Made by a program: the position numbers and the translations under genes. The notes below the pieces were generated by a model. It searched no databases. It was not told the DNA's origin and saw only the letters and a program-made list of their open reading frames with translations. A DNA stretch of 64,000 bases, taken from Mugil cephalus. Its lineage: Eukaryota; Chordata; Actinopteri; Mugiliformes; Mugilidae. The DNA lies in assembly GCF_022458985.1 (NCBI RefSeq), contig NC_061786.1, positions 2,899,501 to 2,963,500 of the forward strand, read 5' to 3'. How positions within the stretch are numbered: position 1 is the first letter of the stretch; each line of letters opens with the position of its first letter. Shown here in pieces: positions 1-12,900 of this stretch.

Positions 1-488
1 GCGTCGAACATTTCAAAATAAAAGCGCGATAGTCGATTGTTTCCAAAACGTTAACTCCAGCAGTGTGACAAAATGACAGAGATATTTTGATAGTTTGCAA
101 AGAAAGTCAGCATTGATCATACAAATGCAAGTATCGGTATTTGGAAAAAATAAATAAATAAAATGTGTTGGTATGTCTTTTTCACCAGAGGGCGGAAGAG
201 GGACATGGATCTGGTTTCCCTCCATCCTCTCAGCTCTCACATATGGTTTTCCACTGATGTTCCTCTTTATTTTCCCGTGGTCACACCAGGACATAATGGT
301 ATATTTTTAGTTTATTGTAAGTCTGTGCAGGTGTTGTCATCATTGACTGTATATACTAGGTTGTTATACAGAATCTCTGACTGTGCTGGAAAGTCAAATT
401 TGTAATCATCCTCTAAACTTAGACTTGTATGCTGAATGCTAGGCTATACACCAGCAGTGCACGTTTTTGCACAGTATATACATACATA

Positions 489-504
489 CACACACACACA
501 CACA
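489..504. repeat. (CA)n microsatellite
   Basis: Eight CA units following two CATA units. Confidence 0.85.
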
Positions 505-715
505 AAATATTCTGCACACTTATTGCACATTGTAAGTTTCTGTCCATTGGGGGGCGTTATTTTGACATCCCACAGGCATATGAGAGCTTGTGGGATGAAG
601 CTGTTAGAGAACCTAGTTGTTCTGCTCCGGATGCTGCAAAACCTTCCCAGGGGCCCGGCACATGGGGGAGTGAGTGGGACCTTTGATTGTGTTGTGAGCA
701 TTGGAAAGACAGTGA

Positions 716-748
716 GTTTTTGTTTAGTTTAGTTTAGTTTTAGTTTCT
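716..748. repeat. (AGTTT)n repeat
   Basis: Several imperfect five-base AGTTT units in a row. Confidence 0.7.
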
Positions 749-1092
749 GTTTTTTCCTATGGTTATGACCTACAGAAATAAGCATTTTTATGTATTAGGA
801 TATTATAAGCAGGATTTTGCCTATTCCATCTGTACAACACGGATGTTAATGTAGGTCAAAGCAGTGGAATCTAATTTTTTTCTGAGCAACTGATTCCATC
901 AACTAATTAAACTATGTAGGCCAGCGGTGTTTAGACTGCCTATCACTGTATATCCGTGTCTTGCTTTTTATTTGTCCCACACTCTGTGCATGTGCTTTAT
1001 GTGTTCTAAGTCATGGTTGCTTTGAAAAAGATGATATGTTTGCTAATTCTATGACTGTAAGGTCTGTCATTTGTACAAAGAAAAAAACATTT

Positions 1093-1116
1093 ATAGAATA
1101 GAATAGAATAGAATAT
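1093..1116. repeat. (AATAG)n repeat
   Basis: About four and a half AATAG units directly followed by a short TA run. Confidence 0.8.
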
Positions 1117-2645
1117 ATATTATAACACTATACAACAAAATTCCCTAAGAGGTGTATAAATAGGCTACTTAAGAGAGATTGTTGTGCTGTCCTACTTAGT
1201 GGTTGAATTGGTACACTAAACAGTTCATGATCAAAACTGTAATCCACTACAAAACTACAAAACTTTTACTTCATGGTGTAAAATCTTCAAAGCCAGTGTT
1301 TTATATATCAAAACACTAAGTTCTTTTAAAGCAGGTTATAGAACATCTAGTTCCTCAGAGTATCTTGTTGGTGGGTTCTTGTTAGGTTAAAGGTCAATGT
1401 TACTACTTTCCTTCCTGGGAACATAAGGCCTGTGGTCAACATGAACAGCTGTTTGTGGCATTGTTGAACGCTGCTCCTTGTCTTTTTTTCCCATCCTTTC
1501 ATACACGTTCTTTAAAAAGAAATGGGCAATCTGCCAGTGTCCTTCTTGCGTCTTCATTAACAATCCCACCCTGCTCTCACATGCAAAACACACACTTATT
1601 TAAACATACAGTATAGTGGATGCACGCATAAACACACACATACAAGCTCACCTCTGGGGGGTGCCCAAAAGTTTCCGGTCCGGAAAGCTGGACACAGAAA
1701 CTCAGGAAACAATTGGGTGTCAGAGAGGTCCTTGGGCTCGTCGCATTTCCCCGTCCTGCACCATTGCTTATTGAACTGTTGTTGTGTAGGCTGTTTTACA
1801 GGCCACAGAAACAAGTCTCCATCTGGTTCCCCCTCTTCCTTTGTTGACAAGAAATTGAGCTGGCATCATTCTGTCTCAGGATAGCCGTGCTGTTTATACA
1901 CAAAGAGATATGGCATTGATTTATTCATACGCACTTAGTGTTAGTCACCGTCATAAGACCTTGATTTTTGTTTTGCAGGGTTTTAGACAAAGATGTCTAG
2001 CATCATGTGATGCATTTCAGACTCACATTGTGTAACTCAAATAAACCACATTAAAGCAAAATCCTGCAGGTAGCAAATAAGAAACAATGATAAACTACAT
2101 AAATGTGATTTGGTTACTGTGTGTTCTGGCTTTAAGTGTTTGCCAACAGTCTTGAATGGCACCTTGCCGTAATCTCTTCACAAGTACACTCTACATTTAG
2201 GAAACACAAACTTTGGAGGAAGTAGTGCAGTGTGAAAGAAGGAGGCCGCTACAATGGCTGGTTTCTGAACTCAGGCCTTGTATAATCTCACTCTCTAAAT
2301 GAATAGAACAGACACTAGCACCCACACAGTCTGAAAACCTTGCGGGTTACTAGGGGTGAAATGTCTTATATTTTATACTTACAGGAGAAAAAGGTTAAAG
2401 GTAAGGTAAGACAAATTAGGATCATATGAACTAATAAAAAAAGTATTCTTGACTATTCTCCCATAAATATTTAAAATAATGTGTTAGCTTTGGCTCATGG
2501 TTGCTGGCTACACTAACCATTCAACATGTCCGTGTAAAATTTCAGTAGTACATCACACCAGGGGCTAATTTTCCACTATGTTTTCTACTGAATATCAAGA
2601 GTAGGTCACATTTCTTTTGCATTCCTATATGTAAACATTGTTGGT

Positions 2646-2682
2646 TTTACCATATATCTATATCTATATATATATATATATG
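2646..2682. repeat. (TATC)n/(TA)n microsatellite
   Basis: TATATC units passing into about nine TA dinucleotides. Confidence 0.8.
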
Positions 2683-4045
2683 TTATGTAACTTATTGGGA
2701 TTCTTGAGAATAATAGTGTAGCAGTAGTAGTCGCTGCTTACCAGAAAACTAAATCAATAAGTCATTCTTTGAAGATAGCTCTAATCTTATGCTAGACCTA
2801 CTAAATTGCATCACATAGAAACTACATTCTTTAATATGTGACTGTTTGATTTTTATTATGGGTTATGTAGTTTGATATCATCTCATGATTAGCTGGAGAG
2901 AAGACAGCAATATAGATGCAAAGGTCACTCAGATGCCTATTCTGACAAATAAAATCTGTGCTGTTCTGTTCTCAGAACTCCGCAATCAAAGTTTCCAGGA
3001 GCTCAATAAAAAAAAAAAAAATGGAAACTGTGTTACCTCATATATTATGTTTTCAGCAAAATGATACCATAATGATACCACAAACGTCCACAAACTAAAA
3101 GGAAGCATATTTTCTTTGAAGAGAAGTGTCTCTTGATGTCTGACTCTGATCTAATCTCAGTGAACAAAACCCCCAACTAATGCTGACGCCGTGGTAAAAA
3201 GTGAGAAGTGTAAGTGCTGTGAAATTGAAGACACAAGACTCTCTGATCCTCTTTTATTGCAAAATGAGCAAGAAGGCATAAACAGCCACTAAACAAGTGT
3301 TACTAGTGTTACTCCCTTTTTGAGCTGAACAACAGGCAGCATTGCTTCTCAATCGACTCTTTGAGCCCCATCACAGAGTTAGTGAAACCAGCCTGACAAC
3401 AAATACCAATTTTATCTTCTTTCAGAATGCAGTTATTTTGATGGCGAGACGGATATTCATAAGTTGATGCTGGTGCTTTTGACAATGAGATTAGCCTTAC
3501 ATGCTCCCTTGGCCACATTTGCACTGTGTCCTTGGGCACATACTGCATGTTAAGTACCTCCTCTTAACTATGGCCTCAATAAACACCAATAAACGACATA
3601 ATATGCAGTTAAAAAGATGTTGCTCTTACAACAGCTGACCATATGATTTCTCTGTGGTTTATATTGTCTTTCGACAGAGGGAGGGATTGCGACTGATGCA
3701 TTTTTTTTAGTTCATTCAATATTACCACCAAGAGAGCAGTATTTTTCCTGTTTAGATTTTTTTTATTTTATTTTAATTTTTTTTATTCAGTTTTTAGCTT
3801 TTAAATCTGTTGTTGTGATTGAAGGCTCTGACCTGTTTTATCCTACTAAAAGGTGGCATCCTGAATGAAAATACATTAAGTAGTTGTAGATATTTCATTT
3901 AATGGGGCTCTGTGTTTTCATGGTCTAACCACTGGTTTAAAGTGTGATATAATAATTAACAATATTTTGATAAGAATTTGATAAGAGCTGATTTGTTGCC
4001 AAGCCATTCCCATTTAAATAATAAACACTCTTACACAGTCCCAAT

Positions 4046-4515
4046 GTCCCAATGAGTCCTAATACTCTGAAGATGATTCAGACCTGTAAGTACCTGGGTC
4101 TATATCTATATTACAAACTGGACCGGTCGGCTTACATAGTCTCTGTATACAGGAAAGGTCATCTGTGCCTCTATTTCCTCAGGAAGTTTTGGTCTTTTAA
4201 CATCTGCCAGAAGCTGCTTGAAATGTTTTATCAGACCGTTGTGGCCAGTGGAGGCAGCAAGAAGAAGGGCACCTCGCTGCTTGATACGCTGATAAGGAGG
4301 GCTGCCTCTGAGGTAGGGCCAGGGCTGGATACGCTGGCACTGGTGGCAGAAGCAACGTGCCTGAACAAAGTCCACCACACGACGCCACAATCAGGCAGAG
4401 AAGCTCTTTCAGTGACAAATTGCTGTGTCTACCTGCCCCACTGACAGATTGAGGAGGTCATTTGTCCCTCAGGTCGTACAGCTCCACAACACCTCACAAA
4501 AAAAAAAAAAAAAAT
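4046..4515 (+). mobile_element. LINE reverse-transcriptase C-terminal fragment, decayed
   Basis: The plus strand encodes KYLGLYLYYKLDRSAY, VYRKGHLCLYFLRKF and LLEMFYQTVVAS, the typical thumb/C-terminal region of teleost non-LTR retrotransposon RT (usual form KYLG...LDW...QRLYFLRRLR..LL..FY.S.V.S). A deletion after VVAS and frame damage break it, then LIRRA and SFVPQ-like remnants follow, ending in an A-run at 4,498-4,515 that looks like a retroposition tail. Probably L2/CR1-like, family not certain. Non-functional. Confidence 0.75.
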
Positions 4516-4904
4516 GTGTGGCAAAGGAAATCCCTGTGATATTGAAGCAGATAGGCCCCACACCTATCACTTAATTACATATAACCTAGTTACTGCCCAT
4601 TATGACTTTTGGCATGTAGGGCAGTATAACTTGATATAACTTTTCAGTTCCGGAAACTGCAGGTTGATAAGGATTTTCTTTGAAAGCCCCAATCTTCCGT
4701 ATTATACCGCCCTCAATTGCCTGCGCAAGAGCATGAAAACAGTGATTGGCTATCTTATACTGACATTACCACACAAATAGCGACATTTAATCTGGATGCA
4801 GGACGCAGCCTGACACAGGCACACACAGAACAATGCGTTAGGAACAATTTAAAAAGCATGAAGGACAGCACAAGGTGTTGACCTGACCTCCTAGTTCACT
4901 AGAT

Positions 4905-5145
4905 CGAAAACTGATCAAGTATCTTCAGGATGATCCACAGAGGCCCCTCCCCTCAACCCACAGGACCCAAAGACCCCCACTACCAACATCCTGTTACCAG
5001 ACACCACAGGACATCCTCAGAAGGTCCATGTCCATTCTCTGATGAGTCACAACTGTTTTGGAGGCACAATGAAGACCTACACAATACTAGGAAGGTGGTC
5101 ATAACGTTATGTCTGATGAGTGCATATCTAACACTGCTTCCCCAG
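4905..5145 (+). mobile_element. Tc1/mariner-like transposon 3' remnant
   Basis: Resembles the 3' end of a very common teleost Tc1-like element: the region around MIHRGP..HYQHPVTRHHR corresponds to the transposase C-terminus, followed by CCTACACAATACTAGG and a terminal-repeat-like end near GGTCATAACGTTATG. Frameshifted and lacking the catalytic domain. Confidence 0.65.
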
Positions 5146-6477
5146 TAAGGAAAAAACTCCATCTGCCTGTTGTTACTGGACAACTTCACATAAAAATACA
5201 AAGCAAGTGGTGATTCTATTAAAATAAGTGAATGATGTCCCTGATATAATCAAATTGCAGTTACACAACAGAATCAGGTAAAGGATGAAGCCTTTCTTTT
5301 CCTATTTAACAGTTCTATTTATACTCCATGACTGTAATAAAAGGACTAAAATTACATTTAAAAACACTTAACACAATGGTTTAGTTCTGGGATCTTTAAA
5401 TGACATTATTCAAAGCATTTGTCTTTATGTGTTGGATCACACTTTGGAGTGAGGAACTCAAAGACGCTGAAGAGGGTTGATTTATGTCGTGTCTGGAATC
5501 CCACAGTAACAGGAGACATTCTGGTTTCCACCAGACTCAGCACATTTTCACTCGGAGCCCTCTCTTTAGTTTGGTTCAGTGACCATCATCATCGTCAGTT
5601 AACATTTAGAAGGGTGAAGGTTTGCTAGCGCCACCCATTCTGGTGAAACATTGATGGTGGAGTTGTGTTTACCTGCTTAGCGTGGAATCAAACTGAGAAG
5701 CTAAACACGATAGGTTCTCAAGGGAATACAAGTCACATGTCAGTGTGTTTTTTTTTTTCTTCTTTTTTGTAAAAGTTAATGTAGACACATCTCTGAAGCG
5801 AATTCCTCACTCATGATGGAACCTGGGAAGGTTATTTTACTGAGTATCCCTCCAGGCAGCGGTGTTCAATTTTACACTGTGCCAACAATAATTGACTGTT
5901 ATGTTAATCTCACGTCTTTATAGCAGAGCAGGAAATTTCGACACCACTGCTCTATTGGTTCTTTTTAAATTCATCTTGAATTCCCATCAGTAGTCTTTGG
6001 TTTATAATTATTGCCTGAGGGACCTTTCAAAGAAACTCAGATGACGTGTGGGAATTCGCCCTGCTTGCATTCTCTCTCTCTCGTTGATTTTGAGTTTCAC
6101 TATTACGGCTTGGTTTGCTTTGCAGCCTCACCTGCTACCTCTGCAGTGTTGTTCAGGCCTCTGACAGCGTGACCTTGGATTTTGTGTACATAACAGTGTC
6201 AGGTGACAGTGCGACACGCTTGATATACCGTAGCCAGTTTTACACATGAACTTGCTGACGCCAAGTCAAAGTCGTGAACACAGCTTGCAAAATGATCTGA
6301 GAAAGCATATTAACACAATTTCACCGAATAAAATATTTAAATGTAGGTTATATTTAATTTAAACTCTTCAAAACATAGCTTAATAGTTTAGCCTGTTGGT
6401 TGGTAAATGTCAAACTAAGAAAAACAATCATTTCCAGATATAAAGGATCCACTGCAGTAACATTCCAATGTGAATTT

Positions 6478-6506
6478 TGTTTTTATTTATTTATTTTATT
6501 TATTTA
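6478..6506. repeat. (TTTA)n repeat
   Basis: Imperfect TTTA tetranucleotide run. Confidence 0.75.
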
Positions 6507-7019
6507 GTCTATAAGTAGGACAGCTGCGTTACTAAAACGGGAGTATGACTAGAATCGGTTTACTGCTCAATCAGCTCATCTGATGAGAAAAGGGAACTGC
6601 CGGAGGCTCTGAGCATGTTTTGTGGAGACAAACCTACTGAAACATTATGTAATAATGACACACAAAATATCTGTAGGAACAGCAATGATACATATTGTGT
6701 CATGAGTTAAGTTTGTTGTACACAGCTGAAATGCTGTGTATTACAGTTTCCATCCTATAATGACTACATGTCCATTTTAAGGCACTACGTGTCTTCTATT
6801 TTTGCAGTTTGTTCTCTCAACCCATCTCTTCAGTCAAGTCATGAGGAAGACAGTTATGAAAGAATCATCTGAGCCTAATTGAAAGCACCTGCTGCCATCT
6901 AAAGAACCATGGCCAAGATCTCATATCTATCCTGAGATGACATTACCAAACTTGGCTCATGGAGCCAGAGAGGGAATTACACAAGTGGTTTAAAAAGCAC
7001 ATTGTTAAAATAACCTCAG

Positions 7020-8997
7020 ATACTCAAAGTTTTATTAAATGTTTATTTTACATGAAATATACAGTTTTGTCTGGAATTCAAATACAAACATAAATAATTT
7101 AATCATAAAAAAAGTTAACTAAAACTGTACAGACAACTATGCTGGAGTTTTTACACAATGGAGCAACATTAGGACTAAAACTTTGGACAATGGCTTTAAC
7201 TTCTCTATCCTGTTTTTAGTTAATAATAATCTTGAGACATGTTTGAAATTCAGTCTGCACGAGTACCATGTCTACATAACAATGGTGCAATAATACACCA
7301 ACCAGGAAACCCAGTGAAAATGAGAGGATTGTTCACATTAACAAAAGTGGTGACCCTGTTATGAAATACTAGAAGGGGGAAAAAACAATCCACCCAGTAT
7401 GACAGATTACAACTCTTCAGTGAATCACTGCGAAGTACATTCAATAGATGTTCCATTGTATTGTGTATCCTCTGCTTTGCAGTGGATTTAAGGCTATTCT
7501 CTTAATAGCAATCATCCGTAAGGCACAAAAAGCATTCACAATGTGCATTTTGTGTTAAAAAAAAAAACAGAGAAAACTGAAAATCTTGAACTACATTTAT
7601 AGTACACTATTAAATGAAATTTGTTAAATGAGAAGACCAGTTTTAAAGTCGTCCTTTGTGACACTGCATCGCTGCCACTTAACCATTCAAAGTAACACCG
7701 TTTCAAGTTTTAGTGTGCAAGACAACTTGTGCAAAAGGCAGTGAATTAGTAATATAACCGAGGGCCCCTTTAAAAGTGAAACTGAAAAGCACTGGACTTC
7801 AATAGATCAGTTTTGTGTTCACATGAAACAAAAGGGAAACTCTACACAACAGTTCAGGGAAACAATACTGCTGACTCCGTCTCATTACTGAAACGTACGT
7901 CAAGAGTATTGATCTGCAACAAGTTAACCTTGGCTGCCTGTCGTAGGCGGCACCGCAGTCATTTATGGTGATGCGAGCCCCCTAAAGGCAAACACAGGTA
8001 GCAAGGCCACGTCCCGAGCAGAGCTGCGTTTGTGGCAACTGATGGGCTTCCAGCCAATATTTACATGGCAAATACAATCAAGTGAAAGGGTGCTAAAGAG
8101 ACAGAACGGAAGAATGCTGCTACTGTGAAAGGTTTGTTCCCATTATGCACTTAACAAGAAAACGTGTTCATTTTCTGAGGTAAAACCAACAGATGTGCAC
8201 AAAAAGTATAAAACACCAACTGTGATTCGAGTGTCTCTGTTCACTATTTTGTTCTAGGTCTCAGATGTTCAATATATCATGATTTCTATTGCAGTTACAA
8301 TTCTATTGTTTGAAGTTAAAAACAAGCGGAAACCTCACACAAGTTATTAAGGACTTCACAAAAGGAGCATTGGCCCTTAAACCCCTTCATTTCTTTAAGA
8401 CAAAGACTTGGCTCAGGTTTTAAAAGGACAGTCTCCACTGGAACGGACACCGATTTGCCCTCATTTGGTGGAATTATGCAATGGGAGACAAACTAACCCA
8501 CGTAGCAATTGAATAAAAGCTACCATGTCCTTCATTTCAATAAATATTCTAAAAAAACACCAATATGGTGAATATAAATAGATGAACACAGAGGAAATCG
8601 AAAAACACTTCCACAGAATTTCATAACCTATGAGTAAAAATAATTCACTCATGGACAATAATTGTTTTTTGACAATACAAAAAAAATTTTGGCATATAGT
8701 TTTTCAAACTGTATAAAAAGGAAGACATGAACAGGCTTGGATGTTGTGCTCTGAAGCCCATATTCAGCAAGGGGAAGGACACCATTTGTTTGTTTTTACA
8801 AAAAAATCAACTTATTAAATGAATCAATATGATGGGAATTTTTGCCAGAATATAGTTGAAATTTGATTTTGGATTTGCAGTCTCTTCTCAGACCCTATTG
8901 ATATGGTTCAGATCACAATACATCTAGTTCAATGCCACACAAGTCAACCACAACAGACCAGGAGGTGTGTTGACTTCACATTGATCAACTCCAACTC
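7020..8997 (-). other. kcnk5: Probable kcnk5 3' UTR
   Basis: About 2 kb downstream of the kcnk5 stop with no coding signal, ending at two closely spaced AATAAA motifs on the minus strand. The extent is inferred from those motifs only. An earlier cleavage site is possible. Confidence 0.5.
7031..7047 (-). terminator. Tandem poly(A) signals for kcnk5
   Basis: Two AATAAA hexamers on the minus strand (7036-7031 and 7047-7042), about 1.95 kb past the stop codon and in the right orientation. Cleavage would be expected roughly 10-30 bases further, near 7,005-7,020. Confidence 0.45.
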
Positions 8998-9947
8998 TCA
9001 AGACTCTGTATTGTCTTCCTTTGAATATTCCTCTACAAGTTTCTCATAGGAGCGGCCGTGTTCTGAACCGTCACTAGTGAAAACAGATCCTTCAGATTCA
9101 GAGCTCTGCTCTTCTTTGGAGTTTGTTTCAATGTTTTCGTCACATGTAGTAATAGACAGCTTTGCCTTAGAATCATCATCATCATCATCATCGTTGTCAT
9201 CATCCTCCAACTCCTCCAAGTTATTACTGAGAAAGTTTTCCTCATCAATAAAAGTAATGTTTGCATTTTGGATTGTTAGAGGATGGTACTCTTTAGAATC
9301 CCATGCCCTTCTGCCACCTGCTCCACAATCTCCCACTCCTGCATTCTCGAGGTCGATGTCCTTGTCAAGCTGGTTCTCATACATTCGGTTAAGTTCTAGG
9401 TCACCCTCTACATGGTCCTCTGTGAGCAGTAAACTGTCTGAGCCCAGGAGGTAGTTTTTGGACTTTGAAAAAGCAACAGTGACGCGGTCACTGAAACTAT
9501 AGCGTCTCTTTTGCCGTGGTGAGCGGTCCAGACTGACGATAGTGTGGCCATTAAACATGGGGGCGTCATTGCAACTCTGGGAGCGACCGATCTCTTTGGA
9601 TTTACTGGTGCCGTTTGCAGTGGTCCCATTGGTTCTGCATTCTTTTTTGGTACCAATCTGTTTTATCAAGTCATTATAGCCTTCCTGTTTCTTGGACAAG
9701 AAGCTGAAAATGTTGACGTCATTAGGAGTGGGTGGCAAACGAAGCGAAGCTTTGTGAGACTTGTAGTGCCGGAGCTCATCAAGAGATAGCTTGCGCAGCT
9801 TGCGGCGTTTCTTCAGTGCCTTGTGTGCTTCAATCACCATCCGCACCTTCCAGTTGAAGAACAATGAAAGCCAAGCTAACCCAAGATATATCCACACTTC
9901 CACGAAGTATCGATACAGAGTTGGATATTCTTTATTTGGTTCGACTC
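8998..9947 (-). CDS. kcnk5: kcnk5 exon 5 (TM4, cytosolic tail)
   Basis: Encodes residues 212-527 and the stop. It starts with the outer loop carrying R224 (TLYRYFVE), then TM4 with F241 and K245, a basic stretch with K257/K258, and a long Ser-rich tail. Residues 459-470 are almost all Asp, written by GAT/GAC repeats. The final block SYEKLVEEYSKE resembles the human C-terminus (PYEQLMNEYNK). Confidence 0.95.
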
Positions 9948-12900
9948 CTGGAGGGGACAAAGGAAACTGTTAATTGTCTGGATAATTATGTCACACTATG
10001 TGTCAGAAATGTGATACGGTAAAGGATATCAAGAGATCTTAAATAAATAAACTAAAAATATTCTATTCAATTCTTAGCTTACCTGCAACCAAGTCCCCAA
10101 AACCAATGGTGGTCAAGGTGACAAATGAGAAGTACAAGCCCTCGATGTATGTCCAACCCTCCTGAGACATAAACACAAAAGGTGGAAGGACTAAATGGAC
10201 CAGCACACCCCAGAGCAGAAAAATAGCTGTGCAGGTAAACTGAGCTTTTCTCTGGAGAAGAAAAGAACAAACATGTTAATTAGAACAACAAACTACACAA
10301 TCATTTCTCAGAAATTGTAGGAAAAAAAGACAGTCAACTTACTAGTGAAAATCCCTTTTTAGTTAAAAACTGGCCCAGGTGTTTGGCTCTGCCACCAAAA
10401 AACTTTCCCAGTTCACTTATCCAGGTAAGACATAAAGGTACACCAAACAGCCCGTAGAAGATGCAAAATACACGGCCCGCTGATGTCTTTGGAGCAATGT
10501 TCCCATATCCTTTAAAAATTAAAAAAAAAATGTTGGGTTGAAATAGCATATTGGTTTAACAAACAGCTTAGACCTGTGTCTTTGGCTACAACAGAGATAT
10601 GTCAACATACAAAAACACAGCAACACTACCAAAATCATGCAGCCTGACCTATTTTTTGAGTTTTTGCAGACTGCAGAGACATTGCACTCTGTTATTTAAC
10701 CTCCAACAATTAAAAATGTTTTGCAAAATAAACAAAAATGTTGTCCTGTCTGATCAGAGCTACATCTGCCGCTCCTGAAACATCAAAAACTCTTACCGAT
10801 AGTAGTGATAACTGTAGCAGCAAAGATAACAGCATTTGGCCAGTTCCAGTTGTTGAATGTCTTACTGCCTGTTATAGTGACTCCTTGGCCTGCAGCATCT
10901 GACACCACCTGGGGAGAAAGAAAATAAAGACTTCAGCTGAGAAAAGGCTAGGATTAATTTAAAACACAAGGGAATACAGAATATATTTTTGCAATCGTAC
11001 AAGAGCGAAGCATAAGGAAGGCAGGCAGCTTGTTATTTGTAAGCTCCATTTCTTCCAGAACATCCTTCCTGTGATATGTTGATGGTATCTCCAGTAGTAC
11101 TGATGAGCTGAAACGAGACTTGGACTCTCCAGAGATTTGTCTTTAACCTGAGGGCTTTATGGTTCCAGCCACTGCTTACTTTGACAGAGAAACAGGAAGG
11201 CAAGTGCTTCATCACCCAAACAGCCATTTGATAAGAACACGATGGTACATGGATTAAAGAGAACAGGTAATTCTAAAGTAGTTGCGCTTCCTTGGGCTTA
11301 TTTTTCTTTTATGAAGACTTACAGCTTCACCAAGTATGAATTATTAAAAAAACAAAAACAAAAAAAAGAAACAACTTTGAGCCTGACACTTCATCCCCCT
11401 CTTGAATTACATTTTAAGTGTCGAAATCCAAGGGAGGAGACAGAACGCGCTTAATCAATCATTCCCAACCACACGTGTCCTTGAGCAGCCACAACAAAAA
11501 CTGAATTACCCCTCTTGGGAATTAGCAAACACCCGGCCATGTGTGGCGGGACAATGCGTTAACCCACACTCTTTCTCCCACTGTGCTAGAAGAGGAGGGA
11601 AATGTGCAGGCATTGGCAAAATTCACATAAGCCCTAAAGTATTGGAAGATGCTTGGTTCTTTAATAATGATAGGTCTGCAACAGTTCTGCTCTGTAATTA
11701 CCAGGACCAGGCGAGGCCATTGTTTTGTCTTTTGAAACAACACAGTTCCTCTGCTGGCCTGTTACTCTTTACGGTGGCTGCAGTCATGACCAACTTTTGT
11801 GTTCAATCCATGACGCAGCAAAAACTTCACTTGTTTGCCGTTTGTTTACCTTGGCATGGGGTAAAATTACTTATTGGCCATGTCCAGGTAGAAATCTTGT
11901 ATAAATTAAACTGGTTACAGGAACATTTTCACGCGGAAACTACATACACTTGATGATGTGTGTCTACCTGGAAAAAGAAAAACAATATTTGGCTCGGTTT
12001 CGTTTCCAACTGTGCCAAAACCTTACATGTAACAGACTGGAAATACAGGTCTAAATAGTCATTTATGTCATGTATTTTTTGGCCAGCAATTGTGACAACA
12101 CTGGAAAACAACACAGCAGACAGTCAAACATACTTTGATTACTTTGGTTTTACTAATGGAAAGAAAGTCATAAGATGTTTACAGAAACACAGCTGCAACT
12201 TTCACGCCATGAAAACCCTAAAATAACAAGACAATTAATGACACAGATTAATCTGCTGGGACCAATATGAAATTTTACCTCACTAGTTGGAGTAGTTTGA
12301 GGTCTGTCTGTTCTGTGGAAAACAGATGTTTTATGTTTGTGCGTCATGTCTGTGGTCTGTGCATGCGTTCGGCTCTGCACCTTATTCTAGCCTAATAAGG
12401 GGGATCTGAACATGTTCGCAGTCTGGCTGCCAGATAAAAACTGCTGAAGTTTGGCACGTAGAAAACTGCTGATTCACGGGAACACAATGAGGGCAAAGTT
12501 TAAGAAAGATCACCACAGTGAGTGCTATACTCAGTGTATGTCAGTCAAACACAGGAAGTAATCTTAAAGGCAGAACTCAGAGGTATGTTGGCAAATCTTT
12601 AAATATCCTGCATTAGTACCATGGAACTGACTTGACTTTCACAGAGACAAGTGGTAACCGGCAAGAAGATGGTTTCCATGGAGTCACTGAAAAGGCTCTG
12701 TCATGCAATAAGATTCTTAACGGTTAAAAGGTCAGCCACTGGTCAACTCATTTTGGCCCCAGGTCACAAGTGACCCTGAGAACAAGGCAAAAAGCACCAG
12801 CACTGGTGAACAAAGATAGAAAAACGCGTTGAACCAAAGTGAACCCAAACCAGCTCAGGAGGAAGTTGTTAAACTGGCTCCTTCACATGCCTGGCCACTG

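Larger units (their letters stand above)
1..7019. other. Intergenic DNA downstream of kcnk5
   Basis: AT-rich, no gene recognised. Contains simple repeats, a LINE fragment (4.05-4.5 kb), a Tc1-like fragment (4.9-5.15 kb) and a weak exon-like pair near 1.4-1.86 kb. SAYSD1, the next gene in human, was looked for by its C-terminal motif and not found. Confidence 0.6.

Noticed and set aside
1..7019. SAYSD1, expected next to KCNK5 by human synteny
   Set aside because: Its conserved SAYSVFN/C-terminal motif was not found in any frame; the gene may lie beyond the left edge or elsewhere.
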